Shown here in pieces: positions 15,938 through 24,143 of a DNA stretch of 32,976 bases. Made by a program: the position numbers and the translations under genes. The DNA comes from Desulfatibacillum alkenivorans DSM 16219 (GTDB taxonomy: Bacteria > Desulfobacterota > Desulfobacteria > Desulfobacterales > Desulfatibacillaceae). The first letter of the stretch is position 1. Every line of letters starts with the position of its first letter. The stretch is from positions 1 to 32,976 of the forward strand of contig NZ_FQZU01000053.1 of NCBI RefSeq assembly GCF_900142135.1. The letters run 5' to 3'. The notes under the pieces are model-generated. The model was not told where the DNA came from and did not search any database. It worked only from the letters and a program-made list of their open reading frames with translations.

Positions 15938-17344
15938 TTAAACGATTCTAAAGGAGTCGATGAGCACGCACCGCCGTTGACGGCAGAAGGACTTGGCCGA
16001 GGTAATGCCTTCCCCTGTGGGGCCTGCAATGGTGAAGGTTGCGTGGCCTTCGCCGTTCAGGCCGATGCCGCTGTACGAGGGGCCGTTTTTCACGAAAATG
16101 GTGGTTTGGATGGCGCGGGCCAGGGCGGTCAGATGCTCCACGTTGGTGGAGTGCATCATGGCGGTGTGCCGGTTGCCCTGCTCCACCTTTACGGCCAGGT
16201 CGATGCCTTCCCACACGTCCTTGACCCGGACCAGGGGCAGCACGGGCATCATCTGCTCGATCCAGACCATGGGATGCTTTTTGTCAGCCTCAAACACCAG
16301 GCAGCGCAGACCCTTTTTTCCGGCCAGGCGGGTTAAACCGGCGCCTTCGACGATCACGGACGCGTCCTTGCCCACGTAGTCTTTGACCACATGATTGTCG
16401 TGGATCACGGTCTCGGTGACCTTTTGCGCCTCTTCGGGAGTCAGGACAGCGGCCTTGCCCGTCTCTTCCATGAACTTCAAAAGGTTGTCGGCCACCTCAT
16501 CCACGGCGATGACTTCCTTTTCGGAAATGCAGAAGATGTTGTTGTTGATGGAATGCCCGGCGATGATTTCCTCCGCAGCCTTGCGGATGCACGCGGTTTC
16601 GTCCACCAGAACCGGAGGATTGCCTGCGCCGGCGCCAATGGCTTTTTTGCCGGAGGAAAGAACCGCCTTCACAACGCCCGCGCCGCCGGTGGCGACCAGC
16701 ACGTTGATGTCGGGATGCGCCATGATTTCGCCGGCGGTTTTCATGGTCGGCTTGGCAACCATGCCCACGCAGCCTTCCGGGCCTCCGTTCTCTACGATCA
16801 CCTTATGAAAGGTGCGGATGACTTCGGTGCTGATTTTGAGCGCGGAAGGATGCACGTTGTAAACCACGGTGTTGCCGCCTGCCAGCATGGAAATGGTGTT
16901 GTTGATCAGGGTGCCGGTGGCGTTGGTGACGGGAGTCAAGGAGCCGATCACGCCGAAAGGAGCGTATTCGATGAGGGTCAGGCCTGCATCGCCGGAGAGC
17001 GCCTTGGCGTCCAGGTCTTCGGTTCCGGGCGTCTTGGTGGCCGCCAGGATGTTTTCCGCGATTTTGTCTTCCACGCGGCCCAGGCCGGTTTCCGCAACGG
17101 TCGCCTTGGCCCATTCTTCGTTTTTCGCCAGAGCGACTTCCCGAATGGCCTTGAGGATGGCTTCCCGCTTCTCCAGGGTGAGGGAGATTAAACGCGGCTG
17201 GGCCGCCTTTGCCTTGGCCACGGCTTCGTCAATGGTTTCGCAAATCCCGTCGCCCGTGGGCTGGCAGGGTTCCTCGTCCTTGTTCATCATTTCCATGATC
17301 ACGCTGGCGACCATGTCTTCCAGTGCTAATTCTTTCACGCTCAT
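15938..17344 (-). CDS. pduP: PduP, CoA-acylating aldehyde dehydrogenase, 468 aa
   Basis: Oxidises propionaldehyde (or a similar aldehyde) to acyl-CoA with NAD+. The N-terminus (MSVKELALEDMVASVIMEMM) is an amphipathic helix followed by a linker (about residues 21-36), the classic encapsulation peptide that sends PduP into the BMC lumen. The dehydrogenase core follows, with the nucleotide-binding region VATGGAGVV (217-225) and the catalytic Cys272 in NNNIFCISEKE. Family length is about 460-490. A strong site, AAGGAGACAAA, precedes the ATG. It lies between the GlcG-like gene and pduS. Confidence 0.93.
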   Translation of the reverse strand: MSVKELALEDMVASVIMEMMNKDEEPCQPTGDGICETIDEAVAKAKAAQPRLISLTLEKREAILKAIREVALAKNEEWAKATVAETGLGRVEDKIAENILAATKTPGTEDLDAKALSGDAGLTLIEYAPFGVIGSLTPVTNATGTLINNTISMLAGGNTVVYNVHPSALKISTEVIRTFHKVIVENGGPEGCVGMVAKPTMKTAGEIMAHPDINVLVATGGAGVVKAVLSSGKKAIGAGAGNPPVLVDETACIRKAAEEIIAGHSINNNIFCISEKEVIAVDEVADNLLKFMEETGKAAVLTPEEAQKVTETVIHDNHVVKDYVGKDASVIVEGAGLTRLAGKKGLRCLVFEADKKHPMVWIEQMMPVLPLVRVKDVWEGIDLAVKVEQGNRHTAMMHSTNVEHLTALARAIQTTIFVKNGPSYSGIGLNGEGHATFTIAGPTGEGITSAKSFCRQRRCVLIDSFRIV

Positions 17345-17420
17345 TTTGTCTCCTTGCTCTTTCGGCCGGTTTAAGGCGGCCGCCTCGGCCCTTTGGCGCC
17401 GATATCCTGCTTGAAAATTT

Positions 17421-17978
17421 TTATATCAGGTAAAAGGCCCCTTCCAGGATGTCCGAATCCGCGCCTTCCTTGCGCTCCAGGTTCTGAATCTTGTTGGCAA
17501 GATCCGTCAGATCCTCCAGGGTTTTGGGAAGAATCGCCAATAAAGCCTGGGCCGTTTTTTCCATTTGCTCCAATGCGTTGGCCGCCGCCTGGGCAACCAC
17601 CATGTCCTGGGCCACGGATCCTCCGCTCACTCCAACGGACCCGACAACCTCTCCGTCCAGGCTCAAAGGCAGGCCGCCGCCGAAAATCACCATCTTGCCC
17701 TGATTGGTCAGTTCCAGCCCGGCAAGCTCCTGGCCTTGCTCAACCAGCCTCCCGGCTTTTTGGGTGGACATGCGGAGCGCAGCGGCGGTAAAAGCCTTGT
17801 TCACCGCAATGTCCGAGCTGACGGGCAATGCCTTGTCCATGCGCTGGAAGTGAACCAGCTCCCCCCGGGCGTCGGCGAATGCGATGACCATGGGGACTTG
17901 GATTTCCAGGGCTTTTTTCCGGGCGATGCGGGCCAGCACGCGAGCCAGGTCGTTACAGATGTGCGTCATGATTTCCAT
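17421..17978 (-). CDS. GlcG/HbpS-like protein (PduO C-terminal domain), 185 aa
   Basis: Belongs to the GlcG/HbpS/PduO-C family (DUF336), in which some members bind heme. The core is seen from about residue 15 to 145: PMVIAFADARGELVHFQRMD, AVNKAFTAAALRMST, and GGGLPLSLDGEVVGSVGVSGG. In Salmonella PduO this domain is fused to the C-terminus of the adenosyltransferase; here it is a separate protein whose start overlaps the adenosyltransferase gene by 26 bases, so the pair is probably made together. TGAGGAG seven bases before the ATG sets the start. The last 40 residues are acidic and have no recognised motif. Function in the compartment is unsettled. Confidence 0.85.
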   Translation of the reverse strand: MEIMTHICNDLARVLARIARKKALEIQVPMVIAFADARGELVHFQRMDKALPVSSDIAVNKAFTAAALRMSTQKAGRLVEQGQELAGLELTNQGKMVIFGGGLPLSLDGEVVGSVGVSGGSVAQDMVVAQAAANALEQMEKTAQALLAILPKTLEDLTDLANKIQNLERKEGADSDILEGAFYLI

Positions 17979-18525
17979 GGCTCAACTCCTCAGTCAGTAA
18001 AATCCGGATTTCCGCAACCCACGACAGGGAGAACAAAAGGTCGGACAACCGGTTGATGTATTTCAAAAGCAATGCGCAGCTTTCGGCGTCTCCCGAGGCG
18101 GCCCAGGCCTGGCGCTCTGCGCGGCGGCAGATGGTCCTGGCCACATGCAGGGTTGCGCCGGCCAAAGTCCTGCCCGGGCTCACGAAAAATCCGGGAAGCC
18201 CAAAAGCCTTCTCCAGAATATCAATGGCCTCTTCCAGGGATTGAATGTCGTCTCCGTCAATGGGAGCGGGCAACTTGCTCCAGTACTTGGGGCTGCTGGA
18301 AAGCTGCATGCCCACCCGGAACAGGTCCCGCTGAATATTCACAATCATTTCGACAAAAGGGGCGCATGCAGGGAACTGGTCAAGATGGGCGCGGCACATT
18401 CCCAATTGGGCCGTGAGTTCGTCCAGGGTCCCGTAGGCTTCCACCCGGGGATCGGCTTTGGAAACCCGTTCTCCGGAAAGCAGGCTGGTTTTGCCTTTAT
18501 CGCCTCCGCCGGTGTAAATGCTCAT
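17953..18525 (-). CDS. pduO: PduO-type ATP:cob(I)alamin adenosyltransferase, 190 aa
   Basis: Makes adenosylcobalamin, the diol dehydratase cofactor, from ATP and cob(I)alamin. Motifs of the PduO/MMAB class are clear: YTGGGDKGKTSLLSGERVSK at the N-terminus (ATP binding), VEAYGTLDELTAQLG (residues 28-42), the RTICRRAER segment near residue 134, and KYINRLSDLLFSLSW near residue 158. Only the catalytic domain is present; the usual C-terminal GlcG-like domain is encoded by the next gene. The start at 18525 has AAGGAGAGAGGCC upstream; a longer in-frame extension overlaps pduN and is rejected. Confidence 0.92.
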   Translation of the reverse strand: MSIYTGGGDKGKTSLLSGERVSKADPRVEAYGTLDELTAQLGMCRAHLDQFPACAPFVEMIVNIQRDLFRVGMQLSSSPKYWSKLPAPIDGDDIQSLEEAIDILEKAFGLPGFFVSPGRTLAGATLHVARTICRRAERQAWAASGDAESCALLLKYINRLSDLLFSLSWVAEIRILLTEELSHGNHDAHL

Positions 18526-18536
18526 GGCCTCTCTCC

Positions 18537-18806
18537 TTAATTCACGTCGATCTCGTCGATGATCCCGATAATGGCTGCGTCCACGGGAGCCTTCTCCGTC
18601 TCGCACGCCTTGGACGCGTTGGAGCCCGTCGTCACGATCACGTGTTCGCCGGTTCCGGCGCCCACTGTATCCACGGCCACCAGCAGTTCGCCTTCTATAG
18701 GAGTCCCATCGGGTTGCACGGCCTGAACCACCAGTATTTTCGAACCCACCAGCAGTTCGTGCTTGCTCGTTGCCACTACGGTTCCTATGACTTGTCCTAA
18801 AATCAT
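18537..18806 (-). CDS. pduN: PduN, BMC vertex protein (BMC-P), 89 aa
   Basis: An EutN/CcmL-type pentamer subunit that caps the vertices of the icosahedral shell. Family features: MILGQVIGTVVATSKHE at the N-terminus, a small OB-like beta-barrel, VAVDTVGAGTGEHVIVTTGSNAS around residues 44-66, and VDAAIIGIIDEID at the end. Length (89) is standard. AAAGGACAGATC precedes the ATG. Placed between the flavoprotein-fold gene and the adenosyltransferase gene. Confidence 0.93.
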   Translation of the reverse strand: MILGQVIGTVVATSKHELLVGSKILVVQAVQPDGTPIEGELLVAVDTVGAGTGEHVIVTTGSNASKACETEKAPVDAAIIGIIDEIDVN

Positions 18807-18833
18807 GATCTGTCCTTTCCATTGCCTGGACCC

Positions 18834-19694
18834 TTAACCCTGGGGCGCGGCGATGATCTCAATCCCCCAGCCAGAGGCCATTTCCCTGGCAAGAGGGGTA
18901 ACCACGGCGCCAGGCGTCGTATGAATAGGCGTTCCTGCTTCGCGAGCAATCTTAACATGCCCGGCGTCCACCAGCCGGATCGGGCCAAAGTCAGGGGGGG
19001 CGGGACTTTGGGGGGCCGAGGGCCGGGACGCCGGGATGCTAAGGGGCGACTGACCAGGTTGGTCGCTATCTGCGGGGCGGAAGAAACGCAGGGAAGCGGG
19101 GCCGAGATTTCGGCTCCAGGTCAGTCTTGCGCCGAAATTGGAGAACTCAAGCAGGCGGTGGGCCAAAGCCTCCATCAGGGCCGGCGCGCCCTGATCAAGC
19201 CCCAGGAGTTTACGGTCAGGTGAGTTTGGCGCGGCGCCGTCAATAGCCGCCACGACTGGCTTACCCATGAATAGGGCTTGAAGAATTATATTCGCGGCCA
19301 AGGTGTCCGGGGTCATGCTGCAAACGCGGGAGAGGGAGGCCACGCTCAACATGGGAATGACCACGCCGGAGCATTTTTGCACCTGGCTGAACCAGGAGTC
19401 CTTTTCCATGACTTCCGCGTTAGGCCAGGGCATGAGCCTTTTTTCCAAAACGTCTCCGTAAAGGCGGCGTGCCGACTCGCTTGTCAGGACGCGAAGCATG
19501 GTCCCGTTCAGCATGAGGTGTTCCAGCCCGGACAAGGCCTGTGAAAATCCAGCAGTAGCGCCCGTGAACAGGGCCAGCACATAACGGTCCGCATCTTCGT
19601 CACGGCTGGCCCTGGCCACGGCGTAGAGCACCTGCTGAACGAGTGCCTTGATCTCAACGGTATTATAATCTAAGGTATTATTATCTTTACTCAT
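18834..19694 (-). CDS. BMC-associated flavoprotein-fold protein, 286 aa
   Basis: Not a standard Pdu protein. Residues about 35-205 resemble the flavoprotein (HFCD, PF02441-like) fold: YVLALFTGATAGFSQAL near the start of the domain, and PMLSVASLSRVCSMTPDTLAANIILQALFMGKPVVAAIDGA, like the FMN-binding PxSANTxxK/AxGIxDxLL segment of that family. Residues 14-30 form an amphipathic helix (VEIKALVQQVLYAVAR) similar to BMC targeting peptides. After a Pro/Ser/Ala-rich linker, the C-terminus carries HVKIAREAGTPI...VVTPLAREMA, a signature reminiscent of the EutT N-terminus. ATGAGTAA overlaps the EutJ-like stop by eight bases. An FMN-related role is inference. Confidence 0.65.
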   Translation of the reverse strand: MSKDNNTLDYNTVEIKALVQQVLYAVARASRDEDADRYVLALFTGATAGFSQALSGLEHLMLNGTMLRVLTSESARRLYGDVLEKRLMPWPNAEVMEKDSWFSQVQKCSGVVIPMLSVASLSRVCSMTPDTLAANIILQALFMGKPVVAAIDGAAPNSPDRKLLGLDQGAPALMEALAHRLLEFSNFGARLTWSRNLGPASLRFFRPADSDQPGQSPLSIPASRPSAPQSPAPPDFGPIRLVDAGHVKIAREAGTPIHTTPGAVVTPLAREMASGWGIEIIAAPQG

Positions 19695-20550
19695 TTGCCG
19701 CCGCCTTTCTTCCTGAAGCGGCCAGCGCCGCATGCAACGCCGTGCCCAGGGGGGTGACTAATAGGGGATCGTCAGGCAAAAAGACGGGCAGGCCCGTTTC
19801 CTGGGCGATGACTGCGTCCGCTCCGGGAAAGCTGGAAGTCCCGCCCACTAAATGGATTTGTTTCGGATTATAAGAAGCTGTGTGCTCCCGGACTATGGCG
19901 CCCATTTTTTCAAAGACCGGCATGACCATTCCCGCCAGCATGCGCTGATGGGCCGGGTTGTTTTTCATGGCTTCGGCTTCTTCAATGGAAACGCCCATGC
20001 TGCCCGCAATGACCAAATCCAGATGATGCCCGCCCGTGGGCTCGTCGCCGGTGTAAACCACTTCTCCGTCTTCCAGAATGGAGATGCCCGTGGTGCCGCC
20101 GCCGATATCCACCACGCACCCGGAGTCAATGCCCAAAGCCAGGGCGGCCGCGCTGGGCTCGTCAACCAGGCTGACGGCTTCCAGGCCGGCGCCGTTCAGA
20201 ATATGCCCGAAGGCCTGTTGGTTTCTTCCTATTGTGCCGGGAGGGTAGGCTGCTGCGGCGTCCCTGATGTCAAAGCCCCTGGACCGCAGAACCTGCACAT
20301 GGGTCTTGAGAATGCTCATGACGCCCATGTAGTCGAAAACCAGGCCGTCCCGAACCGTTGACTTGGAGCGGGTGGTCATGCCTGCGATGGGCGTTCCTTC
20401 ACGGTCCACCACGGCGGTGACGATATTGGCGGTTCCCAGGTCCACTCCGGCCCAGAGGGGGCTGCCCGGGCGGGGCGCGTTTTCCAGGGAAAGGCTGTCG
20501 CGAAACTGCCTTATTCTTTCGTTGATGGCCTCCATGCCGCTATCTTTCAT
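19687..20550 (-). CDS. EutJ-like actin/Hsp70-fold protein, 287 aa
   Basis: An ATPase-fold protein of the EutJ family known from ethanolamine-utilisation BMC loci, often called a chaperonin-like protein. ASKHA motifs are visible: GVDLGTANIVTAVVD (about 34-48), LVDEPSAAALALGIDSG and VVDIGGGTTGISIL (about 140-158), and HLVGGTSSFPG (about 235). It starts with the ATGA overlap with the preceding BMC-T gene, so translation is coupled. In Eut systems its substrate is uncertain; here it coexists with the dedicated diol dehydratase reactivase PduGH, so a different client is likely. Confidence 0.85.
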   Translation of the reverse strand: MKDSGMEAINERIRQFRDSLSLENAPRPGSPLWAGVDLGTANIVTAVVDREGTPIAGMTTRSKSTVRDGLVFDYMGVMSILKTHVQVLRSRGFDIRDAAAAYPPGTIGRNQQAFGHILNGAGLEAVSLVDEPSAAALALGIDSGCVVDIGGGTTGISILEDGEVVYTGDEPTGGHHLDLVIAGSMGVSIEEAEAMKNNPAHQRMLAGMVMPVFEKMGAIVREHTASYNPKQIHLVGGTSSFPGADAVIAQETGLPVFLPDDPLLVTPLGTALHAALAASGRKAAANE

Positions 20551-21155
20551 GGCTGCACCGCCTTTAAAGCCTGTACGGCCGCTTTTTCAGCCTGTTTAAT
20601 CTCAGAGGGCGTTCCGGACACGGACAACCGCCCCACGGCCCCGACTTCCACGCAATCCACCAGGGTGACGTCCACCTGCTTTTCCACTTCATTGGCGGCC
20701 AAAAAAATGTACGCGGCGGGCTCGCACTCCACGGTGAGCAGGTCCTTGCCCGGAATAAGCAAAGACCCGTTCCGGTACACGTTCATCAACTGGGCGTGGT
20801 ACGGGCTGACCTTGTTAATGATCAAAGAGCTCAAAACCTCGGGCTTGGTTATGTCCTTTTCGGTGAAACCCAGCCCCTTCAATGCTGCGCTGCCTGCATA
20901 AAGCACGTCCTGCTGAGACTTGGCATGGATCTCCATGTATCCGAAATACCGCTCGCAAAGGGATTTCCCCAGTTTGACCGGACTGGCCTTAAGCGCCAGG
21001 TCAATGGCTTGGTTGATCAGGATGCCGGGCTGCACTTCCATCACAAGGGAGGACTCCCCGCCTATCGGCAGGAACCCTGGCGAGCTTGCAGCGGCCACCC
21101 CGGCCAACTGGGGCTGGAGGCGATCAATAAAGGCGTATGCACGAAGGGAATTCAA
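20547..21155 (-). CDS. Divergent tandem-BMC shell protein (BMC-T), 202 aa
   Basis: Two BMC-like halves are discernible. The first (about residues 35-95) has VQPGILINQAIDLALKASPVKLGKSLCERYFG and SQQDVLYAGSAALKGLG; the second (about 110-200) has AAYIFLAANEVEKQVDVTLVDCVEVGAVGRLSVSG and a C-terminal helix EIKQAEKAAVQAL, typical of the BMC fold. It is not clearly EutL, PduB or PduT, so I assign no symbol. The start appears to be TTG, with TAGGAG nine bases upstream that overlaps the stop codon of the previous gene. It probably contributes a trimeric shell tile; whether it has an open pore cannot be judged. Confidence 0.7.
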   Translation of the reverse strand: MNSLRAYAFIDRLQPQLAGVAAASSPGFLPIGGESSLVMEVQPGILINQAIDLALKASPVKLGKSLCERYFGYMEIHAKSQQDVLYAGSAALKGLGFTEKDITKPEVLSSLIINKVSPYHAQLMNVYRNGSLLIPGKDLLTVECEPAAYIFLAANEVEKQVDVTLVDCVEVGAVGRLSVSGTPSEIKQAEKAAVQALKAVQP

Positions 21156-21167
21156 AGGGACAGACTC

Positions 21168-21815
21168 CTATTTCCTGGATTTCGGCTTATTGCCGCCGTC
21201 TGTTTTCGCCGGCGCAGTCTTGCCCGAGTCGGCCGGCTTCTCCGGCGCTTTGGGGCTGGACGCATTTTTTACTTCCGAAGCGGCAGGTTTGGAGGATTTT
21301 GTTTTTGCTTCGGGCTTGGACGCCTGCTTGGCGGGCGCGTCTTTTGCGTCTTTCGCCTCGGGCGCCGCCTTTTCCGCCGGCGCTTCCTCCTTCTCTGCAG
21401 TTGCGGTTGCAGGCTTGGATTCAGAGGCTTTTACTGCGTTTTCCTGGCTTCCTTTGGATTCCTTTTCGGACGCGGCGCCGGAGGTTTTGCCGTCTTCGGG
21501 CTCGCTGTCGGACCCGTTGAACGGCGGCACGTTGTCCTTTCCGCATATTTCCGTATCGATCACCTGGTCATCCGGACGGGGGATGACATGCGCCGCCACC
21601 AGATTGCCCAGCTTCCGGGCGGTTGCTGCGCCTGAACTGACAGCGGCCTTAACCGCGGCCACGTCCCCGGTCAGCTTGATGACCATGTAGCCGGCCCCGT
21701 TAAATTCGTAACCCAAAAGCGTGACGTTGGCGGCTTTTAAAGCGGCGTCCGCCGCTTCCACCACGCCCACCATGCCCAGGGTTTCGATAAGGCCGATGCT
21801 CTTTACTTTCTTCAT
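21168..21815 (-). CDS. BMC-H shell protein with long charged tail (PduK-like), 215 aa
   Basis: Residues 1-88 are a single BMC domain (IGLIETLGMVGVVEAADAALKAANVTLLGYE, IKLTGDVAAVKAAVSSGAA, HVIPRPDD). The remaining 125 residues are low-complexity, rich in Lys, Ala, Glu, Ser and Pro, and predicted disordered. Salmonella PduK also has a BMC domain plus a C-terminal extension, but that one contains a Cys cluster which this tail lacks. The tail could face the lumen or the cytoplasm and bind cargo, other BMCs or the nucleoid; this is inference. AAAGGGATATCA precedes the ATG. Confidence 0.8.
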   Translation of the reverse strand: MKKVKSIGLIETLGMVGVVEAADAALKAANVTLLGYEFNGAGYMVIKLTGDVAAVKAAVSSGAATARKLGNLVAAHVIPRPDDQVIDTEICGKDNVPPFNGSDSEPEDGKTSGAASEKESKGSQENAVKASESKPATATAEKEEAPAEKAAPEAKDAKDAPAKQASKPEAKTKSSKPAASEVKNASSPKAPEKPADSGKTAPAKTDGGNKPKSRK

Positions 21816-21862
21816 TGATATCCCTTTCGCCCGGGATTCGGCCCAGGCCTCACTGCTTGCAG

Positions 21863-22297
21863 CTAATTTAGTTTATCCTTGGTTCCTGAATCCCCGCATG
21901 GACCGGCCGTGTCCGCCGGGTCCATGATGAACGGGTTGCCTTTGACCAGCCGGGCCGCGTTCCTGCCCAGCCGGTTCAGGGACTCTGTAGACGCCTCTTC
22001 CCAGGTCAGGTGAAAGAGGGGGCGTTTTTCAGGCAGGTCCCTGTGATGGAGAACAACCCCGGTAATGGCGCCGCCGGCCGCCGCCTTGACGGAAAGCCCC
22101 ACGTTGATCCGGGAGGCTTTCGCCGCCTGGCTGGCCGCCAATATCGCGTCGTTTTCCTGGGAATCCCTTCTTTCGCAAGGGATTCCTTCTTCCTCCAGGC
22201 CGTTTTCCAATGCCTGGACGAACCAATCGGGCGCTTCTCCCAACACTACCAGGTAAACGGCCGGCTTTTGAGCGACTTGCAGAAGCGGAGATCCCAT
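21863..22297 (-). CDS. pduH: PduH, diol dehydratase reactivase small subunit, 144 aa
   Basis: The small subunit of the reactivating factor that exchanges damaged cobalamin from diol dehydratase. The fold resembles the beta-subunit of the dehydratase: PAVYLVVLGEAPDWFVQALENGLEEEGIPCE at the start, ASRINVGLSVKAAAGGAITGVVLHH in the middle and LNRLGRNAARLVKGNPF near the end. Length (144) is somewhat above the Salmonella form (about 116), due to a C-terminal extension. It starts three bases after the pduG stop, as usual for this pair. Confidence 0.9.
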   Translation of the reverse strand: MGSPLLQVAQKPAVYLVVLGEAPDWFVQALENGLEEEGIPCERRDSQENDAILAASQAAKASRINVGLSVKAAAGGAITGVVLHHRDLPEKRPLFHLTWEEASTESLNRLGRNAARLVKGNPFIMDPADTAGPCGDSGTKDKLN

Positions 22298-22300
22298 GGC

Positions 22301-24109
22301 TCAGCATCCTTTCCTGGAAAGGCAAAGGCCCGTGGCCACGGCGTTTCTGGGGCCTTCGCAGCCGCGAATGTTGCCCTTGCCCAACACCGGGCCGTACTCC
22401 GCCAGGGCGTCGGCGATCATTTCCGGGATTTCAAAATCCAGGGCCGATCCGCCCACCAGAGCCACAAAGTCGATAAGCCTGATGTTGCCGCCGGGCGCCA
22501 CCTGCTCCAAAGCTCTCAAGGCGTTTCTTACAAAAACTTTTTCTTTGGCTTTGCGGCGCACGTTCACGATCTGGTTCAGGTTGAGATCGTGCATGATGGG
22601 AATGGGGCCGTTTTCGCCCAGAATAGCCACCCTGCCGAACAGGGAGGGATCCAGGTGGGCGTCGAAAAACTCCACGGCTCCGGTTTCGTGCCGCATGTGA
22701 AAGAGGGTTTCCACCTTGGCCAGGGGATAGCGCTTGATGTCCTCGGCCAGGTCGGGATCGTCCAGGCCAAGCTCCGTGTTGATGAGCATGGTCACCATGT
22801 CCCCCGCGCCGGCCATGTGGATGGACTTGACCGTTCCGTCCCGGTGGATGATGGAGGCGTCGGTGGAGCCTCCGCCCAGGTCCAGGATGGCCAGGGGCGC
22901 TTCGGCGCCGGGGGTGGTCAGGGCGCCGGTGATGGCCATTTCAGCCTCCACGCCGCCGATTTCCACTTCCACGCCGGTTTCCTCTTTCAGCTTGGCCGCC
23001 AGACGCTGCATGGGAATGTTCTGGGTCATGACCATGGCCGCCAGGCCCACGGCCGTGCCGCGGGTGAACTCCCCGGCCAGACCGCCCAGCACATGCTGAG
23101 GCTGGAGGGTGTTTACGGCCAGCACATCCTGTATCTTGATGAGGCTTACAGGCTGGTCCGTCAGTTCGGCCATAACGGTTCTGACCCGTTCGAACATGCC
23201 GTGGGCGTTGGTGCCGGGCTGGGACTGGATTTCCTTCAGCGGCGCCACCCTGGCCAATTTCTCCATGATGGCGTCGGCGCCCAGTTCCACGTCCACGGCC
23301 TCCTTGGCGGTTTCGCCCACCATAGTGATGGTCCCGGCCGGAATCCGGCGCTCCTGGACGTCGCCCTTGGGGGTCTTGATCACCACCCCGGACCGGTTGC
23401 CGGTGAGGGCCCTGGCAATGGGGGTAATCTGCCGGGTTTCCTCCGGGGATAATTCAAACAGGGTGGCGATGTCGTAAGGGTTGGACAGTTTTTCGATGGA
23501 CCTGCCCACGCGGGCCACTTCCAGCGCGGCGGGCATGCCCAAAGGAACTTTGTCGATATGCTGGACTTCATCCACAATGGGGATAGGGGAGGTCAGGCGG
23601 TTGTATATCAGAACGCCGTCGTCCTTTTTTACTATCGCGCCGGTTATTCTGATTCCCCTGGCGACTGCGGCGTTGATCATCTCCGCCGCTTCTCTAAAGT
23701 CCACGCCGCCGTCAATGACGGCAATGCAGGGAGCGCCGGGGGCGGTCTGGGTCAGGTCCCGGATATCTACGGTCACTCCCTGACCCAGACCCAGCCCGCC
23801 TGGTGTATCCGGATTGTGCCCGATCATGGCCGATTCCGTGATGACGGTTTCCGTAATGGTCTCCATGGCTACATCCCCGATTACGGGCGTCGCCTTGTTC
23901 AACAGAATCAGGTCCAGATCGTTCCGGGTCATGGAAACTGCGGCCATGGCTTTGTCCACGGCGTCAATGACGCACATGGCGTTGCGCAGGGTGCCTTTCA
24001 GGCCTATGGTTCTCACAAGAGCGCTGGACAGGAATTCGACGCCGGCGCCGATTCTCGCCACAGCCACTTCCGTGGAATTGTTCCCTATGTCTACACCAGC
24101 AATGAGCAT
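22301..24109 (-). CDS. pduG: PduG, diol dehydratase reactivase large subunit, 602 aa
   Basis: ATP-dependent chaperone-like large subunit of the diol/glycerol dehydratase reactivase. The actin-like ATPase motifs are seen: GVDIGNNSTEVAVARI at residues 5-20, and LAILDLGGGSTDASII near residue 407. Other family blocks are GVTVDIRDLTQTAPGAPCIAVIDGG and GGSALDFEIPEMIADALAEYG near the C-terminus. Length agrees with the family (about 605-610). GGAGAAG precedes the ATG. It lies directly downstream of pduE, the standard order. Confidence 0.95.
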   Translation of the reverse strand: MLIAGVDIGNNSTEVAVARIGAGVEFLSSALVRTIGLKGTLRNAMCVIDAVDKAMAAVSMTRNDLDLILLNKATPVIGDVAMETITETVITESAMIGHNPDTPGGLGLGQGVTVDIRDLTQTAPGAPCIAVIDGGVDFREAAEMINAAVARGIRITGAIVKKDDGVLIYNRLTSPIPIVDEVQHIDKVPLGMPAALEVARVGRSIEKLSNPYDIATLFELSPEETRQITPIARALTGNRSGVVIKTPKGDVQERRIPAGTITMVGETAKEAVDVELGADAIMEKLARVAPLKEIQSQPGTNAHGMFERVRTVMAELTDQPVSLIKIQDVLAVNTLQPQHVLGGLAGEFTRGTAVGLAAMVMTQNIPMQRLAAKLKEETGVEVEIGGVEAEMAITGALTTPGAEAPLAILDLGGGSTDASIIHRDGTVKSIHMAGAGDMVTMLINTELGLDDPDLAEDIKRYPLAKVETLFHMRHETGAVEFFDAHLDPSLFGRVAILGENGPIPIMHDLNLNQIVNVRRKAKEKVFVRNALRALEQVAPGGNIRLIDFVALVGGSALDFEIPEMIADALAEYGPVLGKGNIRGCEGPRNAVATGLCLSRKGC

Positions 24110-24143
24110 TTAACTTCTCCACTGTCCTCCGGCGATCGCCCGA

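Noticed and set aside
22010-23452. Long plus-strand frames opposite pduG (and similarly opposite pduS, the fusion gene and the ferredoxin-domain gene)
   Set aside because: Same codon-bias shadow effect; no ribosome sites or recognisable domains.
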